Numbered from the stretch's first letter, positions 18,868-28,031 are shown. The stretch: DNA of 64,000 bases from Bacillus sp. ISL-34 (GCF_018613325.1 NZ_JAGGQJ010000036.1:124001-188000); one strand, 5' to 3'. Translations and numbers: made by a program. The notes: generated by a model from the sequence alone, not told the origin.

Positions 18868-19854
18868 TTATTGTTTTTCTATCGTCTCCGCAATTGTCGA
18901 TATGACGTCATTCCCAACCATATCGCGAGTCTGGCGTATTGCATTATAGACTGCATTCGCATCTGAAGAACCATGAGCCTTAATGACAGGGGCCTTCAAA
19001 CCGAAGAGGCCAGCACCGCCATACTCCGAGTAATCCATTTTATTTTTTATGCCTTTTAGTTCAGGCTTTACCATTGCTGCAGCCAGCTTACTCTTGAGGT
19101 TGCTCATCAAGGCCGTTTTCACCATTTTAAATACACTCATGGCAGTCCCTTCAAGAGTCTTTAACACCATATTTCCCGTGAAGCCGTCCGTCACGACAAC
19201 ATCTGCCGGCCCGCTTAGGAGGTCCCTTGCCTCTACGTTACCTATAAAGGATATCTCCGGTGATTGCTGCAGTAATGTAAAGGCATGCTTAGTCAGTTCA
19301 TTCCCTTTTTTTTCTTCTGTTCCGATATTAAGTAATCCGACACGGGGCTTTTCGATTCCCCGCACTTTTTGGGCATAAACAGACCCCATTATCGCGAATT
19401 GAAGGAGATGCTCCGGTTTCGCATCGGAGTTCGCTCCTACATCCAGCAGTACAAAACCTTTGCCATCGATTGTCGGAAGGGTGGGAGCCAACGCCGGACG
19501 TTCAATTCCTTCTATCCTTCCGACCACAAACAAACCTGCAGCCATTAGCGCCCCGGTATTGCCTGAAGAAATGCATGCATCCGCTTCTCCGTCAGCCACT
19601 TGCTGTGCAGCCAATACCATCGAGGCGCTTTTCTTGCGGCGAACCGCACGAACAGGTTCATCGGTACTTAATATTTTTTCATCAGTATGTATAACCCTTA
19701 TACGGCCATGTTTCGCTAAGTATTGGTTAATCTCCGCTTCATTGCCTATCAAGGTGATTTCCACATCGGAAAAAGTCTCGACAGCTTTCATCGCTCCCAA
19801 AACCTGTGCCTTGGGAGCATTATCGCCACCCATTGCATCTATCGTTATCTTCAT
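18868..19854 (-). CDS. plsX: Acyl-ACP:phosphate acyltransferase PlsX
   Basis: Peripheral membrane enzyme that makes acyl-phosphate from acyl-ACP for PlsY, the first step of phospholipid synthesis in Bacillus. The N-terminal DAMGGDNAP motif, the [13 protein letters not shown] stretch near residue 95 and [13 protein letters not shown] near 220 are diagnostic. 328 residues is about the usual length. It follows fapR by 24 bases; both are controlled by the FapR operator upstream of fapR. Confidence 0.98.
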   Translation of the reverse strand: MKITIDAMGGDNAPKAQVLGAMKAVETFSDVEITLIGNEAEINQYLAKHGRIRVIHTDEKILSTDEPVRAVRRKKSASMVLAAQQVADGEADACISSGNTGALMAAGLFVVGRIEGIERPALAPTLPTIDGKGFVLLDVGANSDAKPEHLLQFAIMGSVYAQKVRGIEKPRVGLLNIGTEEKKGNELTKHAFTLLQQSPEISFIGNVEARDLLSGPADVVVTDGFTGNMVLKTLEGTAMSVFKMVKTALMSNLKSKLAAAMVKPELKGIKNKMDYSEYGGAGLFGLKAPVIKAHGSSDANAVYNAIRQTRDMVGNDVISTIAETIEKQ

Positions 19855-19878
19855 TTTCTTTCATCCTTTACTAGCAAG

Positions 19879-20436
19879 TTAAGAGCGATACATTTCGAAC
19901 TCGCCTTTAAAAACCAGTTCATTACCTACGTAGCTTCTAACCTCCACCACGGAACGATCGTTGGTGTGGTCCACGTTTTTAACCCTCGCTTTAGCTACCA
20001 CTCTTTCATTTTCCTTTACAGAACGAGTAAATAAAATGGATGCTTTCGCAGTTAATGCCAATTCATCATTTATGACTGCTACAGCCAATGAATTTGCTTG
20101 GGCAAAAAGGTGATGTCCCCTTGCAATTCCATTCCGCTTAAAGACATGCTCCTTATTTATATCCAAAATCGAAATTGCATTGTCATCTAAATTAAGATCA
20201 ATTACTTCCCCGATGATTTCATCCAAAGGCAATGCCCTGATTTCGTCACTGAATTTTTTCTCGGCCACGCTTTTAATACGTTCACGCAGTTCCGGTATCG
20301 ATAATTCAAGACGGTCAAGCCTAATGGTCTGGACGCTCACCGAATATTTTTCAGCCAGCTCCTCATCCGTTACAAAAGGATTCTGTTTAATCGTTTCGAT
20401 TAATAATTGCTGGCGTTCCTTCTTATTTCTTCGCAT
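19879..20436 (-). CDS. fapR: Fatty acid and phospholipid biosynthesis repressor FapR
   Basis: DeoR-like repressor of lipid genes that is released by malonyl-CoA. N-terminal helix-turn-helix ([20 protein letters not shown], about residues 22-42), a linker helix, and a hot-dog-fold effector domain (about 65-185) that includes [18 protein letters not shown]. Start at ATG 20436 gives 185 residues, close to the B. subtilis protein; the longer frame would extend across the operator and promoter. It is the first gene of fapR-plsX-fabD-fabG-acpP and represses itself through the site directly upstream. Confidence 0.97.
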   Translation of the reverse strand: MRRNKKERQQLLIETIKQNPFVTDEELAEKYSVSVQTIRLDRLELSIPELRERIKSVAEKKFSDEIRALPLDEIIGEVIDLNLDDNAISILDINKEHVFKRNGIARGHHLFAQANSLAVAVINDELALTAKASILFTRSVKENERVVAKARVKNVDHTNDRSVVEVRSYVGNELVFKGEFEMYRS

Positions 20437-20457
20437 TTGAAGGTCACCATCCGTAGT

Positions 20458-20476
20458 ATTATGACTAGGTACTAAT
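20458..20476 (-). promoter_or_regulatory. FapR operator
   Basis: On the minus strand ATTAGTACCTAGTCATAAT matches the known FapR palindrome (ATTAGTACCTGGTACTAAT type) with only a few changes in the right half. It begins immediately downstream of the -10 box and covers the expected transcription start, where a repressor blocks initiation. This agrees with the autoregulation known for the fapR operon. Confidence 0.9.
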
Positions 20477-20479
20477 AGT

Positions 20480-20508
20480 AGTATATATATTTTAAAAACA
20501 GATTGCAA
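20480..20508 (-). promoter_or_regulatory. Sigma-A promoter of the fapR operon
   Basis: On the minus strand TTGCAA (20503-20508) and TATACT (20480-20485) are 17 bases apart. The FapR operator follows after three bases. It lies between the recG stop and fapR. Confidence 0.8.
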
Positions 20509-20554
20509 GATATTGCGTAAAATCTCACAATCTGCTATTGATATTTTATTCAGT

Positions 20555-22606
20555 TCAGTCCAGCTTTTCTCCCGTAAATACTCCAGTTCCCTCTAAATAG
20601 TTTCGCAGAGGTGCATACTCAGGGGAATGCCAATAGCTTTGGGAGGCAATCAATTTTGCAGCATCTTCCCTTGCCACTTCCAGGGTCCTGTAATCATGGA
20701 CCATGTCGGCTACCTTGAACTCGGGAAGGCCGCTTTGTTTTTTACCGAAGAAGTCCCCGGGGCCGCGAAGCTCCAAATCTTTTTCGGAAAGGGCAAAACC
20801 ATCGTTTGTCTCGGTCATGATTTTCATCCGTTCTTTGCCGACTTCCGTTTTCGGATCAGCCAGCAGGATGCAAAAGGACTGATCGCTTCCCCGTCCAACC
20901 CTTCCGCGTAACTGATGCAACTGTGAAAGCCCAAAGCGCTCCGCATCATAAATGACCATTACCGTTGCATTTGGAACATTCACACCGACCTCGACAACCG
21001 TCGTGGAAACAAGGATTTGTGCTTCATTGGCACTAAACTGCTGCATCACTTCGTCTTTTTCATCCGCAGGGAGCTTTCCATGCATTAGTCCCACTTTGTA
21101 CCTGTTCGCAAAGTATTGTGTCAGCATTGCATGAACATCAAGAACATTCTGTAAAGAATCGAGTTTCTCCGACTCCTCAATCAATGGACAGATAACGTAA
21201 GCCTGTCTCCCTTTCTTTAGTTCCTTTTCGACAAATGTTAAGATCCGATCAAGCATTTGGTGTTTCGCCCAATAGGTTTCTATCGCTTTACGCCCGGCAG
21301 GCATTTCATCGATCGTCGAGACGTCCATTTCCCCAAACACCGTAATTGCGAGCGTTCGCGGAATCGGTGTAGCCGTCATGAAAAGTACATCTGGATTTGT
21401 ACCCTTTTCCCGAAGGATGCGGCGCTGCTCCACTCCGAAGCGATGCTGTTCATCCGTTATGACAAGTCCCAGGTTCCGAAAATTCACTTCATCCTGTATC
21501 AATGCATGAGTTCCTATCAAAAGATCTAGCTCCCCGGATTCCAGCATTTGCAATAGTTCCTTGCGCTTTTTGCCTTTTACCGAACTTGTCAACAATGCGA
21601 CCTTCACTCCACTCGGTTCCAACATCGCCTTCAGCGATTGAGTATGCTGCTCAGCCAAGATTTCCGTCGGGACCATAAGTGCACCTTGGAAACCTGCTGT
21701 AATCGTCGCCTTCAGGCATATGGCGGCAACCACCGTTTTTCCAGACCCGACATCCCCTTGAAGCAAACGATTCATCCTGTAGGGAGATTTCATGTCATTC
21801 ATTATTTCCCCGACGACCCTATTCTGAGCGTTCGTCAAAGGAAAAGGGAGAGTTCCAATAAAGGCTTCCAGCTGCTCCATGTCAAACTCCTGGCCAATTC
21901 CCTTTGACTGCTCCCGCTGTACTTTGCGAAGTGCCTGCATTTTAAGTTGAAATAATAAAAATTCTTCATACACAAAACGGCGGCGAGCCTTTTTTACCTC
22001 ATTGGCCGATTGGGGGAAATGCATGGTACGAAGAGCATCGTTACGCGGCATCAGTTTGTATGCCGACAATAATTGCGGGGGCAGATTTTCTTCTATCATT
22101 GTCCCATATTGAGAAAATGCATTGGAGATTAAGCGGCGGAGCCCTTTGACAGTAATGCTGCCCTTCACTGAGTACACCGGTTCGAACTCTTTCTCCCGGC
22201 TACGATCACCAACATGGCATTCCGAGCCTGTAATGGTTTGGCGATGACGATCCCACTTTCCTGTTACCGTTACGGTTTCGCCGATCGCAAGCTTTTGCTT
22301 TAGATATGGCTGGTTAAAAAAAATGACATTTATTAAATATCTCCCAGTTAACACTTTAATCGTAAGCCTGGATTTTTTCTTTCCGAAGTACCCTAACGTC
22401 GGCACCGTATGGACTTTGCCTTCTATGGTAACCCGCTCATCATGCTCGACCGTTTCTAAATCCCTCAATCGGTAATCTTCATAGCGATATGGGAGGTGCT
22501 CAAGGAGATCCGCGACGGTATGGATCTCCATTTCCCCCAAAGCTGCCGCCGTTTCGGCCCCAATGCCCTTTACTGCTGTTATGGATTCCTGTAAAGTGGA
22601 GCTCAC
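20555..22606 (-). CDS. recG: ATP-dependent DNA helicase RecG
   Basis: Branch-migration helicase that reverses stalled forks and processes recombination intermediates. N-terminal wedge/OB domain (about 50-150), Walker [13 protein letters not shown] near 285, DEQH box in [14 protein letters not shown] near 390, and helicase C motifs including the [15 protein letters not shown] stretch. 683 residues matches Bacillus RecG. The start is GTG at 22606 and overlaps the sdaAA stop by three bases, as in the conserved sdaAB-sdaAA-recG arrangement; the ribosome site is weak, which suggests coupling to sdaAA. Confidence 0.97.
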   Translation of the reverse strand: MSSTLQESITAVKGIGAETAAALGEMEIHTVADLLEHLPYRYEDYRLRDLETVEHDERVTIEGKVHTVPTLGYFGKKKSRLTIKVLTGRYLINVIFFNQPYLKQKLAIGETVTVTGKWDRHRQTITGSECHVGDRSREKEFEPVYSVKGSITVKGLRRLISNAFSQYGTMIEENLPPQLLSAYKLMPRNDALRTMHFPQSANEVKKARRRFVYEEFLLFQLKMQALRKVQREQSKGIGQEFDMEQLEAFIGTLPFPLTNAQNRVVGEIMNDMKSPYRMNRLLQGDVGSGKTVVAAICLKATITAGFQGALMVPTEILAEQHTQSLKAMLEPSGVKVALLTSSVKGKKRKELLQMLESGELDLLIGTHALIQDEVNFRNLGLVITDEQHRFGVEQRRILREKGTNPDVLFMTATPIPRTLAITVFGEMDVSTIDEMPAGRKAIETYWAKHQMLDRILTFVEKELKKGRQAYVICPLIEESEKLDSLQNVLDVHAMLTQYFANRYKVGLMHGKLPADEKDEVMQQFSANEAQILVSTTVVEVGVNVPNATVMVIYDAERFGLSQLHQLRGRVGRGSDQSFCILLADPKTEVGKERMKIMTETNDGFALSEKDLELRGPGDFFGKKQSGLPEFKVADMVHDYRTLEVAREDAAKLIASQSYWHSPEYAPLRNYLEGTGVFTGEKLD

Positions 22607-23487
22607 TTCTTATTCAGCGGTAAGCCAAAGATTTTGGCTTCCAACTCCCGTCCAGTCGGTGTAGCCGCTAAACCTCCTTGTGCAGTTTCCCTAAGAGCCG
22701 ATGGCATCGTTTGCCCGATTTTGTACATTGCATCAATCACTTCATCACAAGGTATGCGGCTTGTGATCCCTGCTAGCGCCATATCTGCGGCAACCATGGC
22801 ATTGGCTGCACCCATGGCATTACGCTTCACACAAGGCACCTCCACAAGCCCAGCAACAGGGTCACACACTAGACCAAGCATGTTCTTTAATGTGATGGCC
22901 ATCGCTTCTGCACTTTGTGCAGGTGTCCCTCCTGCCATTTCAACGATGGCAGCCGCTGCCATGCCCGAAGCAGAACCGACTTCCGCCTGACAGCCCCCTG
23001 CGGCTCCAGAGATCGAAGCATTATTCGCTACAACAAAACCAAACGCCCCTGCTGTAAACAGGAACTCAATTTTCTGTTCCCGATTCGGTTTTAATTTATT
23101 TTGCAAAGCAAAAAGGGTTCCAGGCACAACACCAGCAGATCCGGCAGTCGGTGTCGCACAGATCGTTCCCATGGCTGCGTTCACTTCGTTTGTTGCCACG
23201 GCCTTGCTTACCGCATCCAACAGCAGCTCACCAGATAAGGAATTTCCTGATTTAATGTAAGTCTGAAGAAGGACTGCATCCCCTCCCGTCAGGCCGGAAA
23301 CGGACCGTACACCTTGAAGTCCTTTTTCAACTGCCTGTTCCATAACATCCAGGTTGACACCCATCTGGCGAATGATTTCTTCACGGCTTTTTCCCGTTAC
23401 TTCCATTTCCTGTTCTATCATCAGCGTTGAAATTTTTTTTTGCTTTGATTCAGCTAATTCTACTAATTCGGCTACATTTCGAAACAT
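22603..23487 (-). CDS. sdaAA: L-serine dehydratase, alpha subunit
   Basis: Catalytic chain of the iron-sulfur L-serine deaminase (serine to pyruvate and ammonia). Conserved parts include TPTAGSAGVVPG near residue 112, the cysteine in GAAGGCQAEVGSASGMAA near 165, and CDPVAGLVEVPCVKRNAMGA near 210, whose cysteines are the likely [4Fe-4S] ligands. 294 residues is the usual Bacillus length. It follows sdaAB by 38 bases and overlaps recG. Confidence 0.96.
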   Translation of the reverse strand: MFRNVAELVELAESKQKKISTLMIEQEMEVTGKSREEIIRQMGVNLDVMEQAVEKGLQGVRSVSGLTGGDAVLLQTYIKSGNSLSGELLLDAVSKAVATNEVNAAMGTICATPTAGSAGVVPGTLFALQNKLKPNREQKIEFLFTAGAFGFVVANNASISGAAGGCQAEVGSASGMAAAAIVEMAGGTPAQSAEAMAITLKNMLGLVCDPVAGLVEVPCVKRNAMGAANAMVAADMALAGITSRIPCDEVIDAMYKIGQTMPSALRETAQGGLAATPTGRELEAKIFGLPLNKK

Positions 23488-23525
23488 GATTTCTTCTCCT
23501 TCCTAAGGTGGAAACGATGGCCCTA

Positions 23526-24188
23526 TCAATCCACAATCCTCGCTACTTGAGTGATGTTGGGGAGTGCTGTAATTTCAGCGATGACGTCATCCTCCAGGTT
23601 TTGGTCCACTTCAATCGTCATCAAGGCCATCTGCCCTTTTTCTTTTCGGGAGACTTCCATCTGGCCAATATTGATTTGATGCTTGGCTAATATGTTTGAA
23701 ACATTGGCAATGGCACCAAATCGATCATCATGAACGACGAGTATGGCAGGGTTGTGCCCGGAGAGCCTCAATTTAAATCCATTCAGTTCGACGATTTCGA
23801 TTTTTCCCCCGCCGATCGATATTCCGACAAGTTCCAGTTCACCATCATCATCACCAACCGTTATTTTTGCTGTATTGGGATGCTCCGGTACTGCTTCTTC
23901 TTCTCGAAAAGTAATTTTCATTTTCTTCTTGCGGGCTATTTCCAGCGATTCTTTGATTCTCTCATCAAACGTATCAAAATCAAGTAAGCCTCCTACAATG
24001 GCTACATCCGTTCCATGGCCTTTATAGGTTTTGGCAAACGATCCGTAAAAAGAAATATGGGCCCATTTTGGTTCCCGGTCGAATAAATTCCTGGCAACCC
24101 TACCGATCCTTGCAGCTCCTGCTGTATGGGAACTAGAGGGGCCGATCATAACAGGACCAATTATATCGAATACACTTCTAAATTTCAT
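23526..24188 (-). CDS. sdaAB: L-serine dehydratase, beta subunit
   Basis: Second chain of the two-part serine deaminase. The N terminus FDIIGPVMIGPSSSHTAGAARIG is the family hallmark, and the last 70 residues (AILVVHDDRFGAIANVSNILAKH...) form an ACT regulatory domain probably sensing serine. 220 residues is normal. AGAAGGAGGAG precedes the ATG. It is the first gene of the sdaAB-sdaAA-recG unit, with a palindrome overlapping the likely promoter. Confidence 0.97.
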   Translation of the reverse strand: MKFRSVFDIIGPVMIGPSSSHTAGAARIGRVARNLFDREPKWAHISFYGSFAKTYKGHGTDVAIVGGLLDFDTFDERIKESLEIARKKKMKITFREEEAVPEHPNTAKITVGDDDGELELVGISIGGGKIEIVELNGFKLRLSGHNPAILVVHDDRFGAIANVSNILAKHQINIGQMEVSRKEKGQMALMTIEVDQNLEDDVIAEITALPNITQVARIVD

Positions 24189-24242
24189 GATTCGCTCCTC
24201 CTTCTATACACTGGGAGTCAGTTTAATAATAAAACCTGATAT

Positions 24243-24256
24243 ATTGTAATTACAAT
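24243..24256. promoter_or_regulatory. Palindrome upstream of sdaAB, possible operator
   Basis: ATTGTAATTACAAT is a perfect 14-base palindrome about 55 bases before the sdaAB start. Its minus-strand 3' half ends in TACAAT, which has TTACGG 16 bases upstream and so could be a -10 box. A symmetric site on a -10 box is typical of a repressor operator. I do not recognise the cognate regulator. Confidence 0.45.
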
Positions 24257-24283
24257 TACGCTGTCCGTAATCCTTCTTTTCAT

Positions 24284-24321
24284 AAAAATAAAACTGCATA
24301 GCCTAATGACATATGCAGTTT
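24284..24321 (-). terminator. Terminator after fakA
   Basis: On the minus strand AACTGCATA pairs with TATGCAGTT around an 11-base loop, then TTATTTTTATG follows. It lies about 75 bases beyond the fakA stop and upstream of the sdaAB promoter. Confidence 0.75.
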
Positions 24322-24396
24322 ATTGCCTTTTATTTTTATTCAGGATCCTTCAACCATTGTGACGAATAAGTCTCCCTCATCTTCATGGTTCTCTAC

Positions 24397-26067
24397 TTAT
24401 TCAATTGAAAAAATGAAAGAATATAAAGGTTGTTTCCCATTATGCACTTCAACTTCAATGTCTTCGAAATTCTCATTACAAAACGCAACAAGACTTTCGA
24501 CATTTTCAGCAGTGGCATCTTCTCCATATAAAATGGTAAGGATTTCTGAATCTTCGTCAATCATATCGGAGAGAAGATCTTTTGCCGCTTGAGTCATGTC
24601 TTTATCCTTCACTTTGATGGTGCCTTCAGCAATTCCCATGAAGTCCCCGGTCTCGATTGCAAGACCGTCAATGTTGGTATCCCTGACAGCATAAGTAATC
24701 TGGCCCGTTTTCACATGCGAAAGGGCTTCGATCATCGCTTTTTTATTCTCTTCAGCATCAAGTGAAGGGTTGAAAGCCAGCAATGCAGCCATTCCCTGTG
24801 GTACTGTTTTCGTTGGAATGACAGTCACATGATCCCCAAGTACATCAGCAGCCTGATTGGCCGCCATGATGATATTTTTATTGTTAGGCAAGATGATCAC
24901 ATGATCTGCATATGCCTCTTCGACAGCTTTAACGATATCTTCCGTGCTAGGATTCATCGTTTGTCCGCCTTCGATGACGGACTTAGCGCCGATGCTTTTG
25001 AATAATTCGCTGATGCCAGCACCCATCGCCACTGACACTACAGCGTACTTCTCTTTGGTGGACGTTTTAGTTTGAAGCGGTGTATTCGTCTCACCTACAA
25101 TCGCAGTATGCTGTTCACGCATATTATCGATTTTCATTTTTATTAAACTACCATATTGCTGTCCATAATTCAGGCACGTTCCAGGCTGTTCAGAGTGAAT
25201 ATGTACTTTGACGACTTCATCATCTGAGATGACTAATAAAGAATCTCCGTATTCACTTAAATCATTTCTGAATTTTTCTTCATCAAATGATTTATTGGCA
25301 AGTTTTTCACTTTCCAATCGGACCATGAATTCCGTGCAGTAGCCATACAATATATCTTCCGTGTTCATATGCCCTTGTACATTCATGTGATGTTCGGCAT
25401 TGATCATGTCATCCATGCTTGGGCCATTTGCAGGTCGGACTGGAAGGGCTTCACCTTTCAGCTCTGCAAGGAAACCTTCATAAACGAACACCAACCCTTG
25501 CCCGCCGCTATCAACGACTCCCACTTCTTTTAAGACTGGAAGAAGATCCGGTGTGCGTTTTAATGAAGCATTGGCCTCCGTAACGATTTCCTCCATTACC
25601 TGAATAAGGTCTATATGCTTTGCTGCTGATGAAACCGCTTGCTTGGCTGCATCTTTTGCAACCGTTAATATGGTTCCTTCAACAGGTTTCATAACAGCCT
25701 TATAAGCTGTCTGAACCCCTGCTTCAAAAGCTTGGGCAAATTCTTCACTATTGATTTCCGATTTATGTTCAATCGCTTTAGCAAAACCGCGGAACAGTTG
25801 CGAAAGGATAACACCCGAATTGCCGCGTGCGCCCATTAGCAGTCCTCTTGAAAGTGACGCACCCACTTTCCCAATGTGTTCCTGGACGTTATTTTGCACT
25901 TCCTTCGCTCCCGAAGTCATCGATAAATTCATATTCGTTCCTGTATCTCCATCTGGAACAGGGAAAACATTCAACGCATCAACCATTTGGGCATTAGCCG
26001 CTAAATGGTTGGCACCTTGAATGATCATTTCTGCAAAGCGCTTTCCGTTCAAACTTGTAATTGACAC
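24397..26067 (-). CDS. fakA: Fatty acid kinase ATP-binding subunit FakA (YloV)
   Basis: Phosphorylates exogenous fatty acids bound to FakB, feeding acyl-phosphate into phospholipid synthesis. The N-terminal DhaL-type kinase domain shows VFPVPDGDTGTNMNLSM near residue 32 and RGLLMGARGNSGVILSQLFRG near 75, and the later domains continue to the end (556 residues). Start is GTG at 26067 with GGAGGAAAG upstream. It follows yloU by 18 bases, the conserved yloU-yloV pair, and its function connects with the plsX/fapR cluster downstream. Confidence 0.95.
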   Translation of the reverse strand: MSITSLNGKRFAEMIIQGANHLAANAQMVDALNVFPVPDGDTGTNMNLSMTSGAKEVQNNVQEHIGKVGASLSRGLLMGARGNSGVILSQLFRGFAKAIEHKSEINSEEFAQAFEAGVQTAYKAVMKPVEGTILTVAKDAAKQAVSSAAKHIDLIQVMEEIVTEANASLKRTPDLLPVLKEVGVVDSGGQGLVFVYEGFLAELKGEALPVRPANGPSMDDMINAEHHMNVQGHMNTEDILYGYCTEFMVRLESEKLANKSFDEEKFRNDLSEYGDSLLVISDDEVVKVHIHSEQPGTCLNYGQQYGSLIKMKIDNMREQHTAIVGETNTPLQTKTSTKEKYAVVSVAMGAGISELFKSIGAKSVIEGGQTMNPSTEDIVKAVEEAYADHVIILPNNKNIIMAANQAADVLGDHVTVIPTKTVPQGMAALLAFNPSLDAEENKKAMIEALSHVKTGQITYAVRDTNIDGLAIETGDFMGIAEGTIKVKDKDMTQAAKDLLSDMIDEDSEILTILYGEDATAENVESLVAFCNENFEDIEVEVHNGKQPLYSFIFSIE

Positions 26068-26085
26068 AAAACTTTCCTCCTATAC

Positions 26086-26448
26086 TTAAGGGTTCGTCAC
26101 ACGAACTCCCTGTACAAAAATGTTGACGGAATCAACAGCTAATCCTACAGTTTTGTCCAGAGTGTACTTTACCTTTGATTGCACATTATGTGCAACTTCA
26201 GAGATTTTCGTTCCATAACTTACGATAATATACATATCGATATGAACTTCTTCCTCTTCTTGACGGACAATTACACCCTTAGTAAAGTTTTCTTTTCTTA
26301 AAATTTCGGCAATGCCGTCTTTAAATTGTTTTTTGGAAGCCATTCCTATAATTCCGTAGCAATCCACGGCTGCGCCGCCTGCTACAGTAGCGATAACCTC
26401 ATTAGAGATATCAATTTGTCCATACTTCGTTTGTAATTCGATAGACAT
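26086..26448 (-). CDS. yloU: Asp23/Gls24 family protein YloU
   Basis: A 120-residue protein of the Asp23/Gls24 envelope-stress family (older name DUF322). The N-terminal IDISNEVIATVAGGAAVDCYGIIGM and the C-terminal VGLAVDSVNIFVQGVRV are family features. Asp23-type proteins are cytoplasmic but membrane-associated in staphylococci; the exact role here is unknown. It is first in the yloU-fakA unit, divergent from rpmB, with two promoter-like sequences in between. Confidence 0.92.
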   Translation of the reverse strand: MSIELQTKYGQIDISNEVIATVAGGAAVDCYGIIGMASKKQFKDGIAEILRKENFTKGVIVRQEEEEVHIDMYIIVSYGTKISEVAHNVQSKVKYTLDKTVGLAVDSVNIFVQGVRVTNP

Positions 26449-26491
26449 TTTCTTTTCCCTCCCAAAAAATCAAATCAACTAAAGACATTTT

Positions 26492-26520
26492 ACTATAATG
26501 TCCATGGTTTTAAAAGTAAA
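26492..26520 (-). promoter_or_regulatory. Promoter of yloU-fakA, proximal
   Basis: On the minus strand TTTACT (26515-26520) and TATAGT (26492-26497) are 17 bases apart, about 45 bases before the yloU ATG. Confidence 0.55.
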
Positions 26521-26537
26521 TGTCTTACGGTACTCTA

Positions 26538-26567
26538 TATAATTCAATTTTGAAGTATGTATGTCAA
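26538..26567 (-). promoter_or_regulatory. Promoter of yloU-fakA, distal
   Basis: On the minus strand a consensus TTGACA (26562-26567) stands 17-18 bases before AATTAT/ATTATA (26538-26544). A second, upstream start for yloU is plausible. Confidence 0.45.
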
Positions 26568-26599
26568 GGTTTTTTTCTTGAAAGTAATTAACTGAAGTA

Positions 26600-26628
26600 T
26601 TGCATTCTAACGGTAGGTATGATAAATT
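26600..26628 (+). promoter_or_regulatory. Probable promoter of rpmB
   Basis: TTGCAT (26600-26605) and TAAATT (26623-26628) are 17 bases apart on the plus strand, leaving a leader of about 65 bases. Two CTTAAG copies in that leader (26650s-26670s) could pair into a weak stem. Confidence 0.45.
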
Positions 26629-26701
26629 ATTAAAGTATTTTACAAAGACTTAAGACGACTGCGAAAAACTTAAGCTTGTTGTAGTTAGGAGGGAATTTGA
26701 C

Positions 26702-26890
26702 ATGGCACGTAAATGTGTAATCACTGGAAGAAGAACTCGTTCTGGTAACAGCCGCTCTCACGCAATGAACGCTAGCAAGCGTACATGGGGCGCTAACCTT
26801 CAAAAAGTACGTATTTTAGTTGACGGTAAACCTAAACGTGTATACGTTTCTGCAAGAGCTCTTAAATCGGGCAAAGTAGAACGCGTATAA
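26702..26890 (+). CDS. rpmB: 50S ribosomal protein L28
   Basis: Large-subunit protein of 62 residues. [23 protein letters not shown] is the L28 start, and [18 protein letters not shown] the end; only one of the zinc-binding cysteines seen in some L28 paralogs is present, so this is the cysteine-poor form. GGAGGGAA lies before the ATG. It is monocistronic, on the strand opposite to its neighbours (as in B. subtilis), with its own promoter and a strong terminator. Confidence 0.97.
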   Translation: MARKCVITGRRTRSGNSRSHAMNASKRTWGANLQKVRILVDGKPKRVYVSARALKSGKVERV

Positions 26891-26896
26891 TGTTAC

Positions 26897-26920
26897 GGCA
26901 TCCTCTTAGGATGCCTTTTT
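26897..26920 (+). terminator. Terminator after rpmB
   Basis: GGCATCCT pairs with AGGATGCC around CTT and is followed by five T, seven bases after the rpmB stop. Confidence 0.9.
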
Positions 26921-27031
26921 ACTTGTAATGGCCGGTATTTAATGGGGAGGGTTCAAATCGTTGATCAGGTCTAGTCTGCTTCAAGGAGGGAAGGCCTTCA
27001 CCCATTAATGGATGGCCGCCCCTTTTTACCG

Positions 27032-27063
27032 AAAAATAACACCTCCCTTAATTTGAGAGGTGT
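27032..27063 (-). terminator. Terminator after spoVM
   Basis: On the minus strand ACACCTC pairs with GAGGTGT around an A/T-rich loop and is followed by TATTTTTC, 15 bases beyond the spoVM stop. Confidence 0.8.
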
Positions 27064-27077
27064 CATGGAGATAAGTA

Positions 27078-27158
27078 TCAGCCTTTTTTAAACGCTCCGA
27101 GCATAGCCCTTACCAAACTGCCCAGAACTTTTGGCAATTTAATCGTATAAAATTTCAT
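27078..27158 (-). CDS. spoVM: Stage V sporulation protein M (26 aa)
   Basis: Amphipathic peptide that recognises the positively curved forespore membrane and anchors SpoIVA at the start of spore coat assembly. The 26-codon frame reads MKFYTIKLPKVLGSLVRAML plus GAFKKG and matches B. subtilis SpoVM along its whole length, including the KFYTIKLPK start, the proline at position 9 and the RAMLG core. GGAGG stands six bases before ATG 27158; another ATG directly upstream (27161) is too close to it. It lies between thiN and rpmB, the conserved position, with its own terminator. Transcription during sporulation is expected, but I could not point to a clear sigma-E promoter. Confidence 0.95.
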   Translation of the reverse strand: MKFYTIKLPKVLGSLVRAMLGAFKKG

Positions 27159-27280
27159 CATGCCCCTCCTCTTTGCATCCCACAATTAAAGATGAAGTGG
27201 AATTTTTCTATTACAACATAAGCTTTTAAGCGGATATAGGATGATCGTAATTATATCCGAATCTGCTCTAAGCATGAATT

Positions 27281-27934
27281 TTAATCACTGCTTCTTATCA
27301 CCATTAATATGCCTTTTTCAAATGAAACATTCCCAGATTCGGAAATTAGTTCATTGCTGATGCAAAGCGTCGAACCTATTTCCAAGCTTGCATCATCCAG
27401 CGGGTATTTGAAACCCGAAAGTGTAATGCCGGTGACTTCCGCCGTTACGGGGAGCAATGACAAGTATTTCTTATCTTTCAAAGCAGTGACCTCATATGAA
27501 CCTGCTGTCTTTACTGTGAATAAATTTTGCCGATCGACTATGTATATATCCATGTCGCCATGATGAGGGAGGACACTTTCTTTTTGGAGCAGCTGGATAT
27601 TCCCAAGAAAATGGTCCATTCTTCCTCCTGTTGCGCCCAGGATGTGAATTTCACTTGGCTTTTGCCCTATTGCCCATTTAAATGCGATCTCTAAATCCGT
27701 TTCATCCTTTTCCGAAGAATATAGATTGATTTGTTCCAGCCTTTGCTCAATTATCTTGTATTCACCTTCCGAAACTGAATCAAAATCCCCAAAACCGCAT
27801 CTAGGTTCGATCCCTTGTTCAAGCAGGGACCATACTCCCCTGTCAACCCCTACCCAAAGGTCAGTCTTCTCCTTATACCATGTCAGATCCGGCCAAAAAC
27901 ATTCCGGACCTCCAGCCATTATACTAATAATCAT
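27281..27934 (-). CDS. thiN: Thiamine pyrophosphokinase
   Basis: Converts thiamine to the cofactor thiamine diphosphate using ATP. The GFGDFDSVSEGE motif near residue 47, KDETDLEIAFKWA near 76 and GATGGRMDHFLGNI near 100 are family signatures. Start at ATG 27934 (MIISIMAGGPE, 217 aa) has AAAGGATG upstream; the longer frame from 27943 starts inside that site. Upstream rpe is separated by a strong hairpin terminator only about 50 bases before thiN, so thiN may depend on read-through or a promoter I cannot see. Confidence 0.95.
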   Translation of the reverse strand: MIISIMAGGPECFWPDLTWYKEKTDLWVGVDRGVWSLLEQGIEPRCGFGDFDSVSEGEYKIIEQRLEQINLYSSEKDETDLEIAFKWAIGQKPSEIHILGATGGRMDHFLGNIQLLQKESVLPHHGDMDIYIVDRQNLFTVKTAGSYEVTALKDKKYLSLLPVTAEVTGITLSGFKYPLDDASLEIGSTLCISNELISESGNVSFEKGILMVIRSSD

Positions 27935-27984
27935 CGAAATCATCCTTTTCTACATATAATCCAAGCTGCCTTTGATTGATTGAT

Positions 27985-28028
27985 AAAAAAAGCCGATCAC
28001 CATCATACGAATATGATAGTGTCGGCTT
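27985..28028 (-). terminator. Terminator between rpe and thiN
   Basis: On the minus strand an interrupted long stem begins AAGCCGA and closes TCGGCTT, with the inner helix ATCATA/TATGAT around a TTCG loop, followed by seven T. The stable UUCG tetraloop and T-run make it a strong intrinsic terminator right after rpe. Confidence 0.9.
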
Positions 28029-28031
28029 ATA

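Noticed and set aside
26921..27031. Second plus-strand terminator with AAGGAGGG...CCCCTT after rpmB
   Set aside because: The stem has unpaired bases and rpmB already has a strong terminator; function is uncertain.
27159..27280. Sigma-E promoter for spoVM
   Set aside because: I looked for the -35/-10 pattern expected in this gap and found no pair with acceptable spacing and match.
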